A stretch of DNA of 64,000 nt from Tanypteryx hageni. Lineage: Eukaryota; Arthropoda; Insecta; Odonata; Petaluridae. The stretch's first letter is position 1. The number at the start of each line of letters is the position of its first letter. Location of the stretch: contig CM054116.1 in assembly GCA_028673005.1 (NCBI GenBank), positions 24,405,840-24,469,839 on the forward strand, read 5' to 3'. A program made the translations under genes and the position numbers. The notes beneath the pieces were generated by a model. It had not been told where the DNA came from and did not search any database. It worked only from the letters and a program-made list of their open reading frames with translations. Shown here one piece after another: positions 26,901 through 36,200 of the stretch.

Positions 26901-28356
26901 TTTGTGACTGGCTAAGCTCTGCTCGACGTAGTTGATGTTAAGGTGGCGCTGCTAGCAGACATTAGTCGAGGTAGGAAATAATGGGTGACGTTAAGGTGGT
27001 GCTCCTAGCAGACATTAGTAGAATGAAATAAACCTTGCAGTCGCTGAGCTTCATGCTAATGCGACAGAAGGATAACTACAAGACAATATTTAATCTAACC
27101 AACCAGTCAATTTATCAACAGGCAACTACTAGTTAGGGCAGTGTTTTTCAACCTTTTTGCTTTGGCGATGCACATTTTAAATGATCCAGCTCTTGCGACA
27201 CACCATGAAATAAAAAGTCAATTTTCTTCATTAAAACAACAAAAATACTTAAAATTCTTTATTTAACAATAAAACAACATAAATATAGCAAAAAATATAA
27301 CAATGTTTCTTAGCCAAAAAATCTTTTTATCTGCTGTATTTTAATTTTTTCTAATTTTCGTGAGAAAGCTTGAACTTCTTTCTAAGTTTTCGTGACACCG
27401 GTTGAAAACCACTGAGAGTAATTATGGTAAGACAGAAGTAGTGGGTGGGTCAAATTTTAAGAGGGAATTGTCTATTGAAAGAAGGCATGGAAGGGAGGAT
27501 GCTAGGGAGAAGACAAATAGGTAGAAAGAGAAAAGGATTGTTAGGTTTGTCAAAAGAAAACTCAATTATGAAAAGATGAATAAAAAGGCTGTTGATGTGA
27601 ATGATTGGATTGGAGAAGCCTTAAATCTACCAAAAAGTAGAAAACCAATGATGATTATGTTAGTAAATAAACTGTTTGAAGCAGTATTTCATTCCATATT
27701 GGTTCTGTTCTAATATCATTTTATTGTATAGCTTTTACAGGTTTATATCCAATCTTAGTTCTTTAATTTATGTATGTACCTGAATGTTAATTTTACCCCG
27801 ATCTAATTCACATTTGCACCAAAAAGCCTTCTTTTACACTTCGGTATTTGCATAGCAAGTAAATAGTAAAGTACACGTGTACGTATGTTAAGCATTTTGT
27901 ATTCATGTAATGTTTTTACATTGTGAATAGTTTTTTCTTTGTTTCTATAATTTATTGTATTTACCAAATTCAGTCCTCTACATTTATAGACATCTTTGAG
28001 GAAGAATTGCTTTCTGATATCATTTCAATATTAAGAGTACAATTAAAATCTCAAGAAATATAATTTGACTCTCTTGAATTCTGTTAAGAACTGATTGCAT
28101 ATGAAATTGTAATTTTTCAACTTTTTTTTTGCAGAGATTGGCCAGCTTAGCAATTCGGAATATGGTTAGTCGATGTAAAGAATTGTGTGAACACTTTTTG
28201 AAACTTGGAGTTGCTGATTTGTTGTTTGAGGCGATAAAAAATCACAAAGCTCCTTGTGAAGCCAACGCAAAGGGAGCTCTTCGTGATCTAGGATGCCCAA
28301 TAGAGCTTCAAGAGGAATGGAAAGGCAAGGTCAATGGACCATTGATCGAAAATTAG
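5883..28356 (+). CDS. ARMC6: ARMC6, complete six-exon gene
   Basis: Armadillo repeat-containing protein 6, a conserved animal protein of poorly known function. Exons: 5883-5999, 13046-13682, 15790-15935, 20182-20301, 21145-21294 and 28135-28356. All introns are GT-AG, phases agree, and the product is 463 residues, close to the usual 460-500. Landmarks shared with the family from memory are QETFDNAVEENINEF near the start, QGVDLSNIV across the exon 1-2 junction, TGQPDLL, DDDIRVPFG-AHEHA, RHEFCQ, GNDDVK, and the C-terminal ALRDLGCPIELQEEW. Armadillo repeats occupy roughly residues 100-450. Start choice: the ATG at 5883 gives the conserved N-terminus. No stop or frameshift is seen, so the gene appears functional. 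Introns total over 21 kb and hold most of the mobile DNA between 6 and 28 kb. Confidence 0.95.
6000..7229. other. ARMC6 intron 1, left part
   Basis: AT-rich, no recognised exon or element. Confidence 0.4.
7230..7360 (+). mobile_element. Penelope-like tail fragment
   Basis: A single tail, not a foldback. It resembles the end of insertion 1: a hammerhead-like core is followed by ATGGCTGAAGGAGT, comparable with TTGGCTAAAGGAGT at 1553-1566. Borders are uncertain. Confidence 0.45.
7282..7320 (+). ncRNA. Decayed hammerhead-like core
   Basis: CCC, CUGAAGA (7285-7291), stem II GCCCGC/GUGGGU with a short loop, then AAAA where GAAA is expected, UGCA, UC and GGG. The conserved G of GAAA is replaced, so cleavage activity is unlikely. 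Confidence 0.45.
7490..7606 (-). mobile_element. hAT MITE terminal fragment
   Basis: On the minus strand it begins CAGTGGTGCCCAAACTTTTC and continues with ACATGGCGAGCCACAT, typical of short hAT-derived MITE ends. The opposite end was not found. Confidence 0.5.
7607..9167. other. ARMC6 intron 1, middle part
   Basis: Short open frames at 7746-8112 and elsewhere have no recognised motif and lack splice support. Possibly degraded LINE sequence, not provable by eye. Confidence 0.35.
9168..10440 (-). pseudogene. Tigger/pogo (JRK-like) transposase, decayed
   Basis: Minus-strand remnants in transposase order. 10350-10030: ADRLSKEDLKPMDW, then VYKKFHREKQDADEPAVEEW. 9855-9670: a DDE segment with the former DNCPAHP reading NNCTAHP, then KNIQLVFLPADTT. 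9641-9168: a C-terminal acidic region with LTKKINFLDRVPMLKKAWEQV. Stops and shifts separate the pieces, and the catalytic Asp is replaced by Asn, so it is dead. It lies antisense in ARMC6 intron 1. Confidence 0.8.
10441..11200. other. ARMC6 intron 1 sequence
   Basis: No exon. Possibly the Tigger 5' part up to about 10550; otherwise unassigned. Confidence 0.35.
11201..11446. mobile_element. hAT MITE with 8-bp target duplication (7 of 8)
   Basis: Element 11209-11438 begins CAGTGGTTTTCAACTG and ends CAGTTGAGAAATGCTG, inverted ends of hAT type. Flanks are ATATAGAT (11201-11208) and GTATAGAT (11439-11446). Confidence 0.7.
11447..13045. other. ARMC6 intron 1, right part
   Basis: A somewhat GC-richer patch near 11640-11880 and then AT-rich DNA. 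Open frames there lack recognisable motifs. Confidence 0.35.
13046..13682 (+). CDS. ARMC6: ARMC6 exon 2
   Basis: The main exon, 637 bases, from TTTTGCAG to GTAAGT. Encodes GVDLSNIV at its start, TGQPDLLEENG, KHERNRHVLMEAEVAPLL and DDDIRVPFGKAHEHARI. Ends in phase 1 (C of an Arg codon). Confidence 0.95.
13921..14040. repeat. Imperfect minisatellite in ARMC6 intron 2
   Basis: About three copies of a roughly 40-bp unit built on TAATGTAATTATGATTTATG with single-base changes, each ending in or near TGTACA. Ordinary slippage or unequal exchange would explain it. Confidence 0.6.
14311..15015 (+). repeat. Hairpin-headed interspersed repeat with internal duplication
   Basis: Shares its whole body with 35119-35795. 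It opens with a perfect hairpin (CTACTTTCC 14319-14327 / GGAAAGTAG 14335-14343). The body has two diverged units starting CATATTTGGACC (14462) and CATATTTAAACC (14754), 292 bases apart. Each unit has GGTGCCACAATT, GGAAGGAATTGGCT and ATCAAGATGTTTA. No coding sequence is seen. Class unknown, presumably non-autonomous. Confidence 0.7.
15045..15091. repeat. Perfect 19-bp hairpin
   Basis: GGTACTACTGGGTTATCCC (15045-15063), a 9-base spacer, then its exact reverse complement (15073-15091). GC-richer than its surroundings. Possibly the remnant of a small foldback element. Confidence 0.7.
15092..15789. other. ARMC6 intron 2, right part
   Basis: AT-rich with no recognised element apart from the features listed to its left. 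Confidence 0.35.
15790..15935 (+). CDS. ARMC6: ARMC6 exon 3
   Basis: Completes the split Arg codon, then YKTDRATLFEILSTMSSM, VRHEFCQAVDKAGGLQLVL, ending PENE before GTATGC. 146 bases; restores phase 0. Confidence 0.93.
16085..18732 (-). mobile_element. piggyBac-superfamily transposon with intact ends
   Basis: TTAA target duplications lie at 16085-16088 and 18729-18732. Immediately inside are perfect 13-bp inverted ends CCCTTTCCACTCG (16089-16101) and CGAGTGGAAAGGG (18716-18728). Right subterminal DNA has direct repeats of CCCCGACATAC (about 18662-18672 and 18705-18715). TTAA targeting is diagnostic for piggyBac. The transposase reads on the minus strand and is broken. The element lies in ARMC6 intron 3, opposite to the gene. 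Confidence 0.93.
16428..18161 (-). pseudogene. piggyBac transposase, broken
   Basis: Starts at ATG 18161-18159 with MTCRITD, then an in-frame stop before EIVDVFDDLS. An acidic N-terminus is followed by RYARNKIAKKGTLSPRS and LKAFLGVILSMAMKPRP. Near 17600 the frame shifts into a segment with VPGVKVSVDESTVGFKGR (first catalytic Asp). After an interrupted stretch (17370-17240) the frame resumes with ATGYHVFTDRFYTGYKL (second Asp) and IIDYNKSMGGVERADHYN, where MGGVD is more usual. A final piece (16652-16428) has the C-terminal region with a few Cys and His. At least one stop and two frame changes make it inactive. Confidence 0.9.
18733..20181. other. ARMC6 intron 3, right part
   Basis: No exon. 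About 19555-19665 looks like a LINE 3' end, finishing GGGAATCAATAAAATTTATT and an ATT-rich tail. The open frame at 19141-19422 has no recognised motif. Confidence 0.4.
20182..20301 (+). CDS. ARMC6: ARMC6 exon 4
   Basis: 40 codons in phase 0. Encodes one armadillo repeat with KGLSGNDDVKRNIVDAG and SSMTRHE, between TTTATAG and GTAAGA. Confidence 0.93.
20302..21144. other. ARMC6 intron 4
   Basis: AT-rich, nothing recognised. It joins two phase-0 exons. Confidence 0.5.
21145..21294 (+). CDS. ARMC6: ARMC6 exon 5
   Basis: 50 codons in phase 0 after CATTTAG and before GTATGT: CSLIAALTLRSPSNS, then EAGIEDIIVQTMKVH and ending NPEVL. Too few open flanking codons to stand out as an ORF, but it fills the repeat expected between exons 4 and 6. 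Confidence 0.93.
21517..21657. mobile_element. TA-flanked MITE (pogo/Tc1 type)
   Basis: Element 21519-21655, 137 bp, with inverted ends CTGTATTTACTCGTGTAATA and TATTACACGAGTAAATACTG (one mismatch) between TA dinucleotides. Too small to code. Confidence 0.75.
21658..22900. other. ARMC6 intron 5, AT-rich stretch
   Basis: No exon or element recognised. Confidence 0.35.
22915..23035 (-). mobile_element. tRNA-derived SINE fragment
   Basis: On the minus strand a box A-like TAGCTATCGAGGTAACAAGC and, about 30 bases on, a box B-like GGCTCGATTAC (22973-22983) have tRNA spacing. Not a working tRNA: the arms do not fold. Confidence 0.55.
23225..23515 (-). repeat. Hairpin-headed repeat with tRNA-like B box (minus copy)
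   Basis: The minus strand opens TTTAGCCTACTTTCC with a hairpin (arms 23494-23502 and 23479-23487). It continues with CCATGTGTGTGCGTGTCCCC, a degraded box B (GAGTTTGATTAC, near 23333-23344) and AAAATCCATCGTGCAG. The same order is found at 43217-43512. Confidence 0.65.
23516..25135. other. ARMC6 intron 5, middle
   Basis: 23679-23710 is a MITE end-like string (ACCGGCGTATAAGTTGACCC). The rest, including open frames near 24845-25200, is unassigned. Confidence 0.4.
25136..25960 (+). pseudogene. Tigger transposase (POGK-like), decayed
   Basis: Plus-strand pieces in order: KKGTSVKGMYHKVYDDKVL (N-terminal), LREIIKLKAHELAQ and EFKASNGWCIRMM (Tc5/CENP-B-type domain), then LIAFQKHVIALWKIPDYLL, GNADKTPIYFNIPSNYTV and ITGMLAVLADGTSLPPYVIL (start of the DDE domain). 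NADKTP stands for the usual NADQTP with the first Asp retained. Several stops interrupt it, and the C-terminal half is missing. Confidence 0.85.
26440..26575 (-). mobile_element. tRNA-derived SINE
   Basis: Minus strand: GGTGATGGAGTGGTTGGAGC (box A, about 26542-26562), CATTGGCCTTCCAAGC in the anticodon-arm position, and box B GGTTTAAATCC (26507-26517). A box A to box B gap of a tRNA and a non-tRNA tail mark a SINE. Confidence 0.75.
26815..26935 (-). repeat. Fragment related to the hairpin-headed repeat
   Basis: The minus strand contains GGTTTGACCGATTTCAATTTT and ATCAAGATGTTTAATTTG, matching the body of the copies at 14311 and 35119. Confidence 0.5.
26937..27023. repeat. Two-copy direct repeat
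   Basis: GTTAAGGTGGCGCTGCTAGC followed by AGACATTAGTCGA (26937-26969) recurs with two or three changes at 26991-27023, a 54-base period. Confidence 0.7.
27139..27414. mobile_element. hAT MITE
   Basis: Begins CAGTGTTTTTCAACCTTTTT and ends CCGGTTGAAAACCACTG, with GCGACACACC-type text inside, a common hAT-MITE pattern. The 8-bp flanks (AGTTAGGG and AGAGTAAT) no longer match. Confidence 0.7.
27420..27660 (+). pseudogene. LINE reverse-transcriptase C-terminal tail fragment
   Basis: GRMLGRRQIGRKRKGLLG followed, after a shift, by KKAVDVNDWIGEAL resembles the extreme C-terminus of arthropod LINE ORF2 (GR...GR.RK..L...K). Very short, heavily decayed. Confidence 0.5.
27661..28134. other. ARMC6 intron 5, right end
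   Basis: Nothing recognised before the polypyrimidine tract of exon 6. Confidence 0.4.
28135..28356 (+). CDS. ARMC6: ARMC6 exon 6 with stop
   Basis: Starts after a poly-T tract and GCAG: RLASLAIRNMVSRCKEL, then the conserved ALRDLGCPIELQEEWKG and a TAG stop. AATAAA at 28623-28628 is a fitting polyadenylation signal. Confidence 0.94.
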   Translation, partial: RLASLAIRNMVSRCKELCEHFLKLGVADLLFEAIKNHKAPCEANAKGALRDLGCPIELQEEWKGKVNGPLIEN

Positions 28357-28622
28357 CAATCCAAGCTTTGTAACAACTGTTCAAGCCAAATTTTAAAGGC
28401 AAAGACTAAAAGAACTTCTTTCTTAGCTTTTCTATGTGCCTTTAAAATTTTAATTTAATATTTATTCTTGTTTCTACAATTCTGCATTTACAAGTTTATG
28501 GTGAGATGAGGATTTTTTTAATGGTCCAATTCATTGCAATCGAAAGGAATTTATTAATTGCTTATGTTTAACAAATGAAATTATAAAACTAAAAATGCTA
28601 ATAGAAATAAATTTGTTGTGAT

Positions 28623-28628
28623 AATAAA
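28623..28628 (+). terminator. ARMC6 polyadenylation signal (AATAAA)
   Basis: Canonical hexamer 267 bases after the ARMC6 stop. A second AATAAA lies near 28709. Which one is used cannot be told from sequence. Confidence 0.5.
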
Positions 28629-28909
28629 ATTTGTATGAAATAAATTTTGAGATGGATGTGAAACCATTGTATTTATCATGCAGTTGCTGCCAAAAAAAAG
28701 GAAATTTAATAAAGGTCTTCATAGAGTTTTTCACTTTTATTTATTCTAAGATTTTGACATTTAAGAAACTTCTCAATAATTGAGTTCAATCTTGATTTAT
28801 TTCAGACAATGTTGAAAACCATGGTTAAAATTATATTCTTTTTTGCATGAATTCAATGAATTCCATAATAAGCACTTAAATATAAAAAATTGAAAAATTA
28901 AGTACCATA

Positions 28910-28990
28910 TCTGCCTGATTACAAGGCGGTTTTTTTCTAAAATGCAAGCCAAAAATTAAAACGCCTTATAATCGCGACCAAAGATATCTT
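28910..28990. mobile_element. Tigger-type MITE end fragment
   Basis: GATTACAAGGCGG near 28917 and CGCCTTATAATCGCG near 28961 form an imperfect inverted pair typical of pogo-derived MITEs. Flanks unclear. Confidence 0.4.
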
Positions 28991-29377
28991 CTATTCCTCC
29001 TCCCCCCCTCACCTGCAATAAAATTCAATCCCCTATGTTCTAGTCTATTTCACCCTTAGGAGACATCATTATGCTTATGGCAGCTGCCAAATTTCTCTTG
29101 CGTTAGAGCCATAACGTGAGTGAATGAGTGGCCCATTTCTTGGATGTGTTTAGCAATGGTTTTGATTTTTCAAATCAAGTCTGGAAATCACAATATAAAC
29201 TGCACACTGTCATAAATGCTATGTATGGCAAATAAAAAGTCAACTACAAATACACTTTGCTACTACTGTTTATAATAAGAGAAATATTTCACATGCTCAT
29301 CAAGCCCTTTTATGATATAATTTAGCATGAAATTTTCTAAATGTCAAGTCAGCGTGTACAGAAGGCCTATTGTCATC

Positions 29378-29814
29378 ATCTAGTACAGCAGTTCCCAATC
29401 TTTTTCACTTTATGAGCCCTTAAGCTAACATTTCTCATCGCGAACTCCTTGGATTAACCTTTTATCTTTGCAAACCCCTTGAGCTGTAACAGTTTTGGCG
29501 GCGAACCCCTTATAACGCAGAATAAATGTTGTAAAAACATCTTTTTGAATGTGCTTAATTCATTAAAAATAAAAGGTTTATATAGCACACAGTATGTAAG
29601 CAATTACAATAAAATCAGAATCTATGATATTGTCATCAGTTCCTAGTTAGTACCCTGTAAAATTCAAATAATTCTTGAAGCATAAGAAAAAATTGAAAAC
29701 AAAACCAAGCAATTAATTTGAAAGACAAAAATATTGTAAAAATCAAGAAAGTGAAAAAGACACCATTATCAAATTTTTCTCACGAACCACTGGTTGGAAA
29801 ACGCTGATCTAGTA
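29378..29814. mobile_element. hAT MITE with perfect 8-bp target duplication
   Basis: Element 29386-29806 (421 bp) begins CAGCAGTTCCCAATCTTTTT and ends GGTTGGAAAACGCTG. Perfect duplication ATCTAGTA at 29378-29385 and 29807-29814. Non-coding. Confidence 0.9.
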
Positions 29815-31470
29815 TCTCCATATACTGATTGTAGTTTCTGCTAGTTATCTCCACTGTCATTAGGATAATTTTGTGAAAAAATAAAAAGCAAATGGTGATG
29901 ACATTATTTACAACTCGCAATGGATATCTATTGCACTATTAATCCCCTGGGACCTACACCAGGTTGGTGGACATGAGCATCTTTCCAGGATTTACTCTTA
30001 CTTTCATGCCACAACACTGCAAATCCTAACTTTTGGTTCATTTTGTTTATTACTGTTGCTGTCAGATGAATTTGTCTAATTAAAATTGATTTCCAAGTGA
30101 TTCTCTTAAATTAAATAATATTTGATATCTCGCAGATTCTCAGCACCATTAAAATAGGGATTACAGGATTCCAAACTTGGAAAAATCCACATAAATTTTC
30201 TGAAAGCTCTCGTAGTTTATTGTTGCCAAAAAAAAGGGATTTCAAACATTACCAAAAAAGAAGGGAAAACTTTTAATACAATGTATGGCATAAGATCCAT
30301 CAGTCCTATTATGCCCACCAAAAAAAGTTCTTTCAACAAGGATATCCTTACCGGTAAAGGAACTTATGCCTATAATGAAAACTTCTTTCCTTGTTTCTCA
30401 ACCACCCTTCTTGAATATTTATAAGTCAGGGTTGACCCAAGGGCCATGGGCTGTGTACCTTGGCACCCCTACCATATCCAATATAGAAGAAAATAGGCTT
30501 GAATGAACATTTACATGTATTTATTTGATATACAAAGTGAACAATATAACAATAAAAAGTTTTTATCAATTTTTCTTACCTTTCATTAACTCTACCATAA
30601 TTATACTAGTCATTATGAACATTTGTATAAAAAATTGGAACCACTTTTTGTGCTTTTAGTTTCAGAAATTCTGCAAAAAGTTGTTTGAGACAAAATTTTA
30701 CAGCTATTTCATGTTCTATCAACATGCTGGCCAGTCCAACAACAGTCTTGCAGCATAGAAGAATGAAGGTGACCATCAATTTTTGAGAAGCTATGCTTTC
30801 CAATAGCACCACAAACTGGGATAGTCAAGAGAATGCGGAGAGCAATGAAGATATTAGGAAAACTTGCCTGCCAGTTTATGTTCAGAAATAAACTATAGTA
30901 GTGTGAACCTGAGGTTTACTGAGGATCATGACCTTGTGAGGGTCTTGAAATGGGGAAAGAAAAACACGCAGATATGCTTTAAATTTTATTCTGTATTATC
31001 AAAAACCTTTATGAAATCACCAAAAATGATGGCTTTCAAATGACGCCATATCCTATATTCCTCTTTGACTCACTCGCCCTGCTCTCGTCCCCACGACTGC
31101 CCCAGAATCACATTTCAGGGGAGTCCTTGGTCTGCCTCCACATGGAAGGATGAAGTAACTGGTCCTATGTCCGGTAGTGTTAAGGGAGCTTTTTGCACCC
31201 TTCACCCTTAGATGGCTGAAAGAAATCTCTGCCAAAGGCCTTCCGAAATAGTGAAGGCAACCCTTCAATATCCCAGGACTGCTTCCCCGATCACTCAGAA
31301 ATGAGGAAAAACCTGTGTTTACCCGACTCACTACATTTTTATGAATTTAATAAATTAAATAAATAAACATATTTCCATTCACTATGGATGTTATCTCTGG
31401 CAGAAAGTGAAAAACTCTCAGGTCAGTTCATGATACCAAATACGATCTACATGGCCCCACATGAGATTGT
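29815..31470. other. Intergenic DNA right of ARMC6
   Basis: No supported exon. Open frames at 30606-30812 and 31053-31331 show no domain motif. Confidence 0.35.
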
Positions 31471-31477
31471 CGTATGT

Positions 31478-31968
31478 CAGTGGTTCCCAACCTCGGGGTC
31501 GCAACCAAAATCAGGGGTGTGGGAGAATTCTCAGTTGGGTTGTGAAGGATCATCAGAAGAAAACTTTCCTGACATTGTTATCTATATATGTATCATTATT
31601 GAAAATTACCTAACCTTCATCTGTCTTAACAGCCAATGCAAGCCACACTCCCCTTTCGAAGCTTTTTGCACCTATGCAGGAAAACAGATAGGGTAAAGCA
31701 GGAACACTAGATCAACCAAAAATTTTCCATCTGCACCCCTGCTAACAGGGCTTTCATACATAAATTCTACCCTTTTCTCAAAAATGTTCATGACAAAGAC
31801 CAAACAAATTTTGTGGTGGAGTGGAGCAATATAATAGTAACATCCGCTGGCGGGGGCATGTTATATCTTAGCTATTAGAAGCACAGGTGACGTGAGTCCA
31901 GGTATGGGTTGCAAAGTCCTAATTGGTGGTCAGTTTAGGGTCGCAGCTGAAGAAGGTTAGGAACCACT
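31478..31968. mobile_element. hAT MITE (491 bp)
   Basis: Begins CAGTGGTTCCCAACCTCGGG and ends GAAGGTTAGGAACCACTG. Flanking octamers TCGTATGT and CCCTATGG agree at five of eight positions, so the duplication is decayed. Confidence 0.75.
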
Positions 31969-32077
31969 GCCCTATGGGGTCTTTTGGCCTGGAACATGGA
32001 TGTTTTGTTGCTTCGTTAGGGTATTTGGATGTTTATGAGTTAAAGGAACTCTGTAAACAGAGAGTGAATATAGATAA

Positions 32078-32515
32078 GGCCAGGTGATCTAGGCGACCAC
32101 CTAGGGCCTCACACCTCTGGGGGCATAGCATCTAGTGCCGCAAGAGAGTTAATGTTAACAGACATTTATAGCAAAAGAGGAAAGACAGATTGAGTGTGAA
32201 AAGTCCCAACTTGAAGAAGCAATCACATATCCTAAATTATGACGACGCTCAACATAAATGATGATGAGTGAAAACCAGTCTCAAATGACAGATATCATTG
32301 AAAAAATAATTATTTCTTATTCAAAGACTTTGAACTGCGTCAACCTCAGAAGCTCATCAATTATATTGTAATATATATGCATATAAATTAATTAGGATTT
32401 GATAGCTTGTTTTCATCCAAAAACATTAACAGCATGTTTTTGGATATCATGAATTGTGAGTCTCCAAACCACTATTGCCTAGGGGCCTCGCACTCCCTAA
32501 ATCTATGCCTGTCTG
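32078..32515. mobile_element. hAT MITE remnant
   Basis: Inverted, diverged ends: GATCTAGGCGACCACCTAGG with GGCCTC on the left, and GCCTAGGGGCCTCGC then CTATGCCTG on the right. Between them is non-coding AT-rich DNA. Borders approximate. Confidence 0.5.
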
Positions 32516-32760
32516 TAAATATTTCAATGAAGTATCAACCATTATTGTCAATTATAATTCAATACAGCTAAGGACTTGACTCAATTAAAACATATCTATT
32601 GCATGGAGCAATGAATTTAAGGCAAAAAATCACAGGTAATTGCAACAAATGGTTGGATGTTTAAGAATTTAAATATTTAATGAAAATATTGTCATCATTT
32701 TTGAAAAATTCAGTCCCAGTATTAGACAATGTTCCACAAAGTTTACATCAATTATATCAG

Positions 32761-33213
32761 TCACTTGGCCTTTTTCATTGAGCCACTTAAATCTTTAATT
32801 TCTCTAACACAATCTCTAATTTTTGATATTTGGCTTTCAGCCATTGATAATTTTCCACTTAAATCACTAGAAACCTCGGTAGATGTTTCCATTTTCATAA
32901 TCTCATCTTTAACAACTTCAGTCTTGAATTTTTTAAATTCAGCACCTGTTGCATTGTTTTTTTCTTCCAACATACCTGTCACAACTTCTAATTTATCACC
33001 CAAAACAATGACACTTTCATTCTTAATAAAAGATATATCTTCAGCCTTTTCTTGAGCATCATGTAGCTGCCCACTGAGTTGTGAGACTAATATCTGCAGG
33101 GCACCGACCTCCAATTCCAACCCTTCAACTCTTGAAGTCAACTTTTTACACTTTGAGCAGATAGTCTCTTCCTGCTCATTTAAGCCAGTCATCAGCTTTT
33201 CATCTCCATTTTG
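32761..33213 (-). CDS. Coiled-coil gene, terminal exon
   Basis: 150 codons plus stop after a good acceptor. Begins QNGDEKLMTGLNEQEETICS, then a long charged amphipathic helix. Downstream minus-strand DNA has an ATTAAA near 32675-32680 as a possible polyadenylation signal. Could alternatively be a LINE ORF1 coiled coil. Confidence 0.6.
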   Translation of the reverse strand, partial: QNGDEKLMTGLNEQEETICSKCKKLTSRVEGLELEVGALQILVSQLSGQLHDAQEKAEDISFIKNESVIVLGDKLEVVTGMLEEKNNATGAEFKKFKTEVVKDEIMKMETSTEVSSDLSGKLSMAESQISKIRDCVREIKDLSGSMKKAK

Positions 33214-36200
33214 CTGAAAGATAAGATTAAAAATACATCCCATTACTTTGTTTCTCACTGTATGAGATTATCATAATTTACGTCAAGTTTTTGAAAAATG
33301 TTATGAAGGACATTTCCAAAATCTACTGAAAATGTGCTTCCTTCACTTATTAGAAACAATTTAAATAATAAATCTTTCATTTTTTATGGAGGTGGGTTGG
33401 TGCCCACAGGCGGGCATATCACCTCCTAATTGGAGACCTTAGTTTACCTTATGTATTGAAGGCTAGTCATTGGTTAAGACTGTGTTTGCTGAATGTTATA
33501 CTAAAGAGCAGTTTATATTTAAAATTTTCAGAAGCCATAGAACCCTTGTATTTAAAATAATTTTTCCTGGGACCCTTACAAACAAAGCAACACATACCTG
33601 GCCTTTTTCTGTCATTCTCTAATGGAATTCCATCAGGCATTCACAGAACCTGTCTTTTCCGTCTCATCTTCTCATACCATCATCTCACTTATGTTTAGTA
33701 AGTTTAAATTAACACTGTACAGGCAACCCTCATTATAGTGTGCTTCACTTAGTTCGGTTTTGTTATAGTGCTCTCGCTAACTGCTGTATCATTGACATTC
33801 TTTTGGTTATATATTACAAGCACAAAACTTTCTTATAACATTTATTATGCCTAACTAGTGTTTAGAGGTAATTTACGATTAAATTAAATATCATTAAACT
33901 ATCCAGTGACAAAAAATATTATCTCTTCTACAGTTTTTGGTGTTATTTCGATGGCAGCTACTCTACTTTAGGTTTTGTCGATATCAGAAATAACAGATCT
34001 AACTTATCTGATTTCACTGCAAAAAGTCGCCTTAATTTATTTTCTTATCCATATATTCTGCATGTAGCACTTCTTAGCTTCTCCATTAACTTCGACTTGG
34101 TTACGAATTATATGACAATAATATCCCTGCATGAAAGGGATTTTCGCTTAGGGTCATTCTGGGGCCAGTTCACGTCTAAAAATATATTACATAGTCGTAT
34201 GTGCAAATGCATTTGGAAGACAGCACTGAAGGCACAGCTAGTTAATCGGCAAGTAGGCCACTCTACCTTAATATGCAAAAAAAATCTTTGAGATACTAAT
34301 ATAAACACCCTCCACCCTTGTTTAGTCTTCTGCCTGATGTGGTATTAGTCCTGTGATTAGTGTGTCAGTGGAGTTATTTTCTCTTTTTTGAACCCTCATA
34401 TTATTTGTAATGAATCAAAAGCGTGAAAATTCATGTGCTAAGGATCTTTCTGAAAAGAAACAAAGAAAAACTTTCTCACTTTCAGTGAAACTTGAAGTAA
34501 TTTGATGAATTGAAAGTGGAGAATGGCAAGTTGATATATGCAAAGCCTTGAAGTTAGCAAGATCAACGACATGATAAAATGCTGTATATTTTTACTTTCT
34601 CCATACGTAGTACAGGGGAGAGCATCATTTTCATGAAAAAAATCAATTTTGAGATTTCAATGGAAATACATGTTTTTAGGTCCCCTGAATGCGTTTTGAC
34701 CATTTTCTCTGTGTGTATGTGACAGCTAGCTTTTTTGTGGGTGCTCTAACTAGAAAAAAGTAGTAGTAAATTTAATTTTCAACAACCTTTGTTCAAAATA
34801 TTTTTCTATATAATGCATTGTTTAAGAGATATCTTAAAAACTAAATTATTTTGCTAACACCACCATGCCACCTACTGGTGACTATTGTTAACAATTGATG
34901 TTTAGTTACATCTTATTGACGCTCCTGTTTATTTTCTTAATTGTCAGAGCTTTGTGGCTATATCTAATATCAGAAGGCTATGGTTTGAGTTTATTTCTGT
35001 TCTTTATAAAGTAAAATTTTCTTGCAGTTTCTTAAAATATTTTTTACTATGTAACCTATTTGGAATTTTTAGAAATATTTCAGGTATGGAGAAAGTCATG
35101 TGGTGGCCACATCAGATTTTTAGTGCTTTTCGTCATTGCTGAAAAGCACTATTATCTTAGTGATGTCCGTCTGTCCATCCGTACGCATATAACAGAGAAG
35201 AATTGGCTTAATCGATTTCAACCAAATTTGGTACTTATAATATTCACATAAATTAATGACCAAAGTGGCATATTTGGACCGGATCGACTCAGCAGAGGTG
35301 CCACAATTACAAAGTTAAACTTTACAGTATTATGAATTTGTAAGGAATTGGCAGAACCGATTTCAATGACATTTTGTAGGAAGGAGGTGTGTAACATAAG
35401 AAAACAAAATCAAGATGTTTAGTATAGATATAGAAAGCAGGGCTGCCACAATACAAGAAACAAAAAACATTCATTTTACACATATTTGTGTTGAAATGTC
35501 TACATCAATTTGAACCAAATTATAATATTTATAATGTACACATATATAGAAAACCATAATGGCATATTTAAACTGAATCAGCCAAACAGGGGTGCCACAA
35601 TTACAAATTAAATTCTTTCACTAATTATGGAGTTGGAAGGAATTGACCGAACGAATTTCAATTCAATTTTGTATATAAAATTTATACAACATACCATAAT
35701 GAAATCAAGATGCTTAAAGCTGAGCTCAAGAGCATGGCTACCACAATAAAAAGTAAAATAATATTTCCTTTACAGGTAATGCTAGAGAACTATATATAAT
35801 CCCTACTTGTTATTACTGGGGTGCAGGACACGCTATAATGCATTTTGAGCCAGTGACCTTGAAGACCCTTTTGAAATCCTATACAAGGCCCTTTTACAAC
35901 ATGCCTCCACGTCACTAGAAATGTGTGTGCCTACCTTTATGGTCATGATCACAACTTGACTATGCATTTAATTAATACAATAAAAAATAAAGTACTGCTT
36001 AAGAAGCATAAGACTCACAGTTTCTACGGATGTGTTGCTTTCCATTTACTATGGTCTATGTTATGCACAAATTGTTTATGGTATACTTTTTTGGGGTTCT
36101 TCTACTAATGCCCTCGCTATTTTTAAGATTAAAAAAAATTGTTCGTCTGAAGGCATGCGAAGGTTATAATGCCCCATGCAGACCCATTTTTTTAAGATTT

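Noticed and set aside
31053..31331. 92-codon minus-strand frame in intergenic DNA
   Set aside because: No motif and no splice partner; composition fits non-coding GC-richer repeat DNA.
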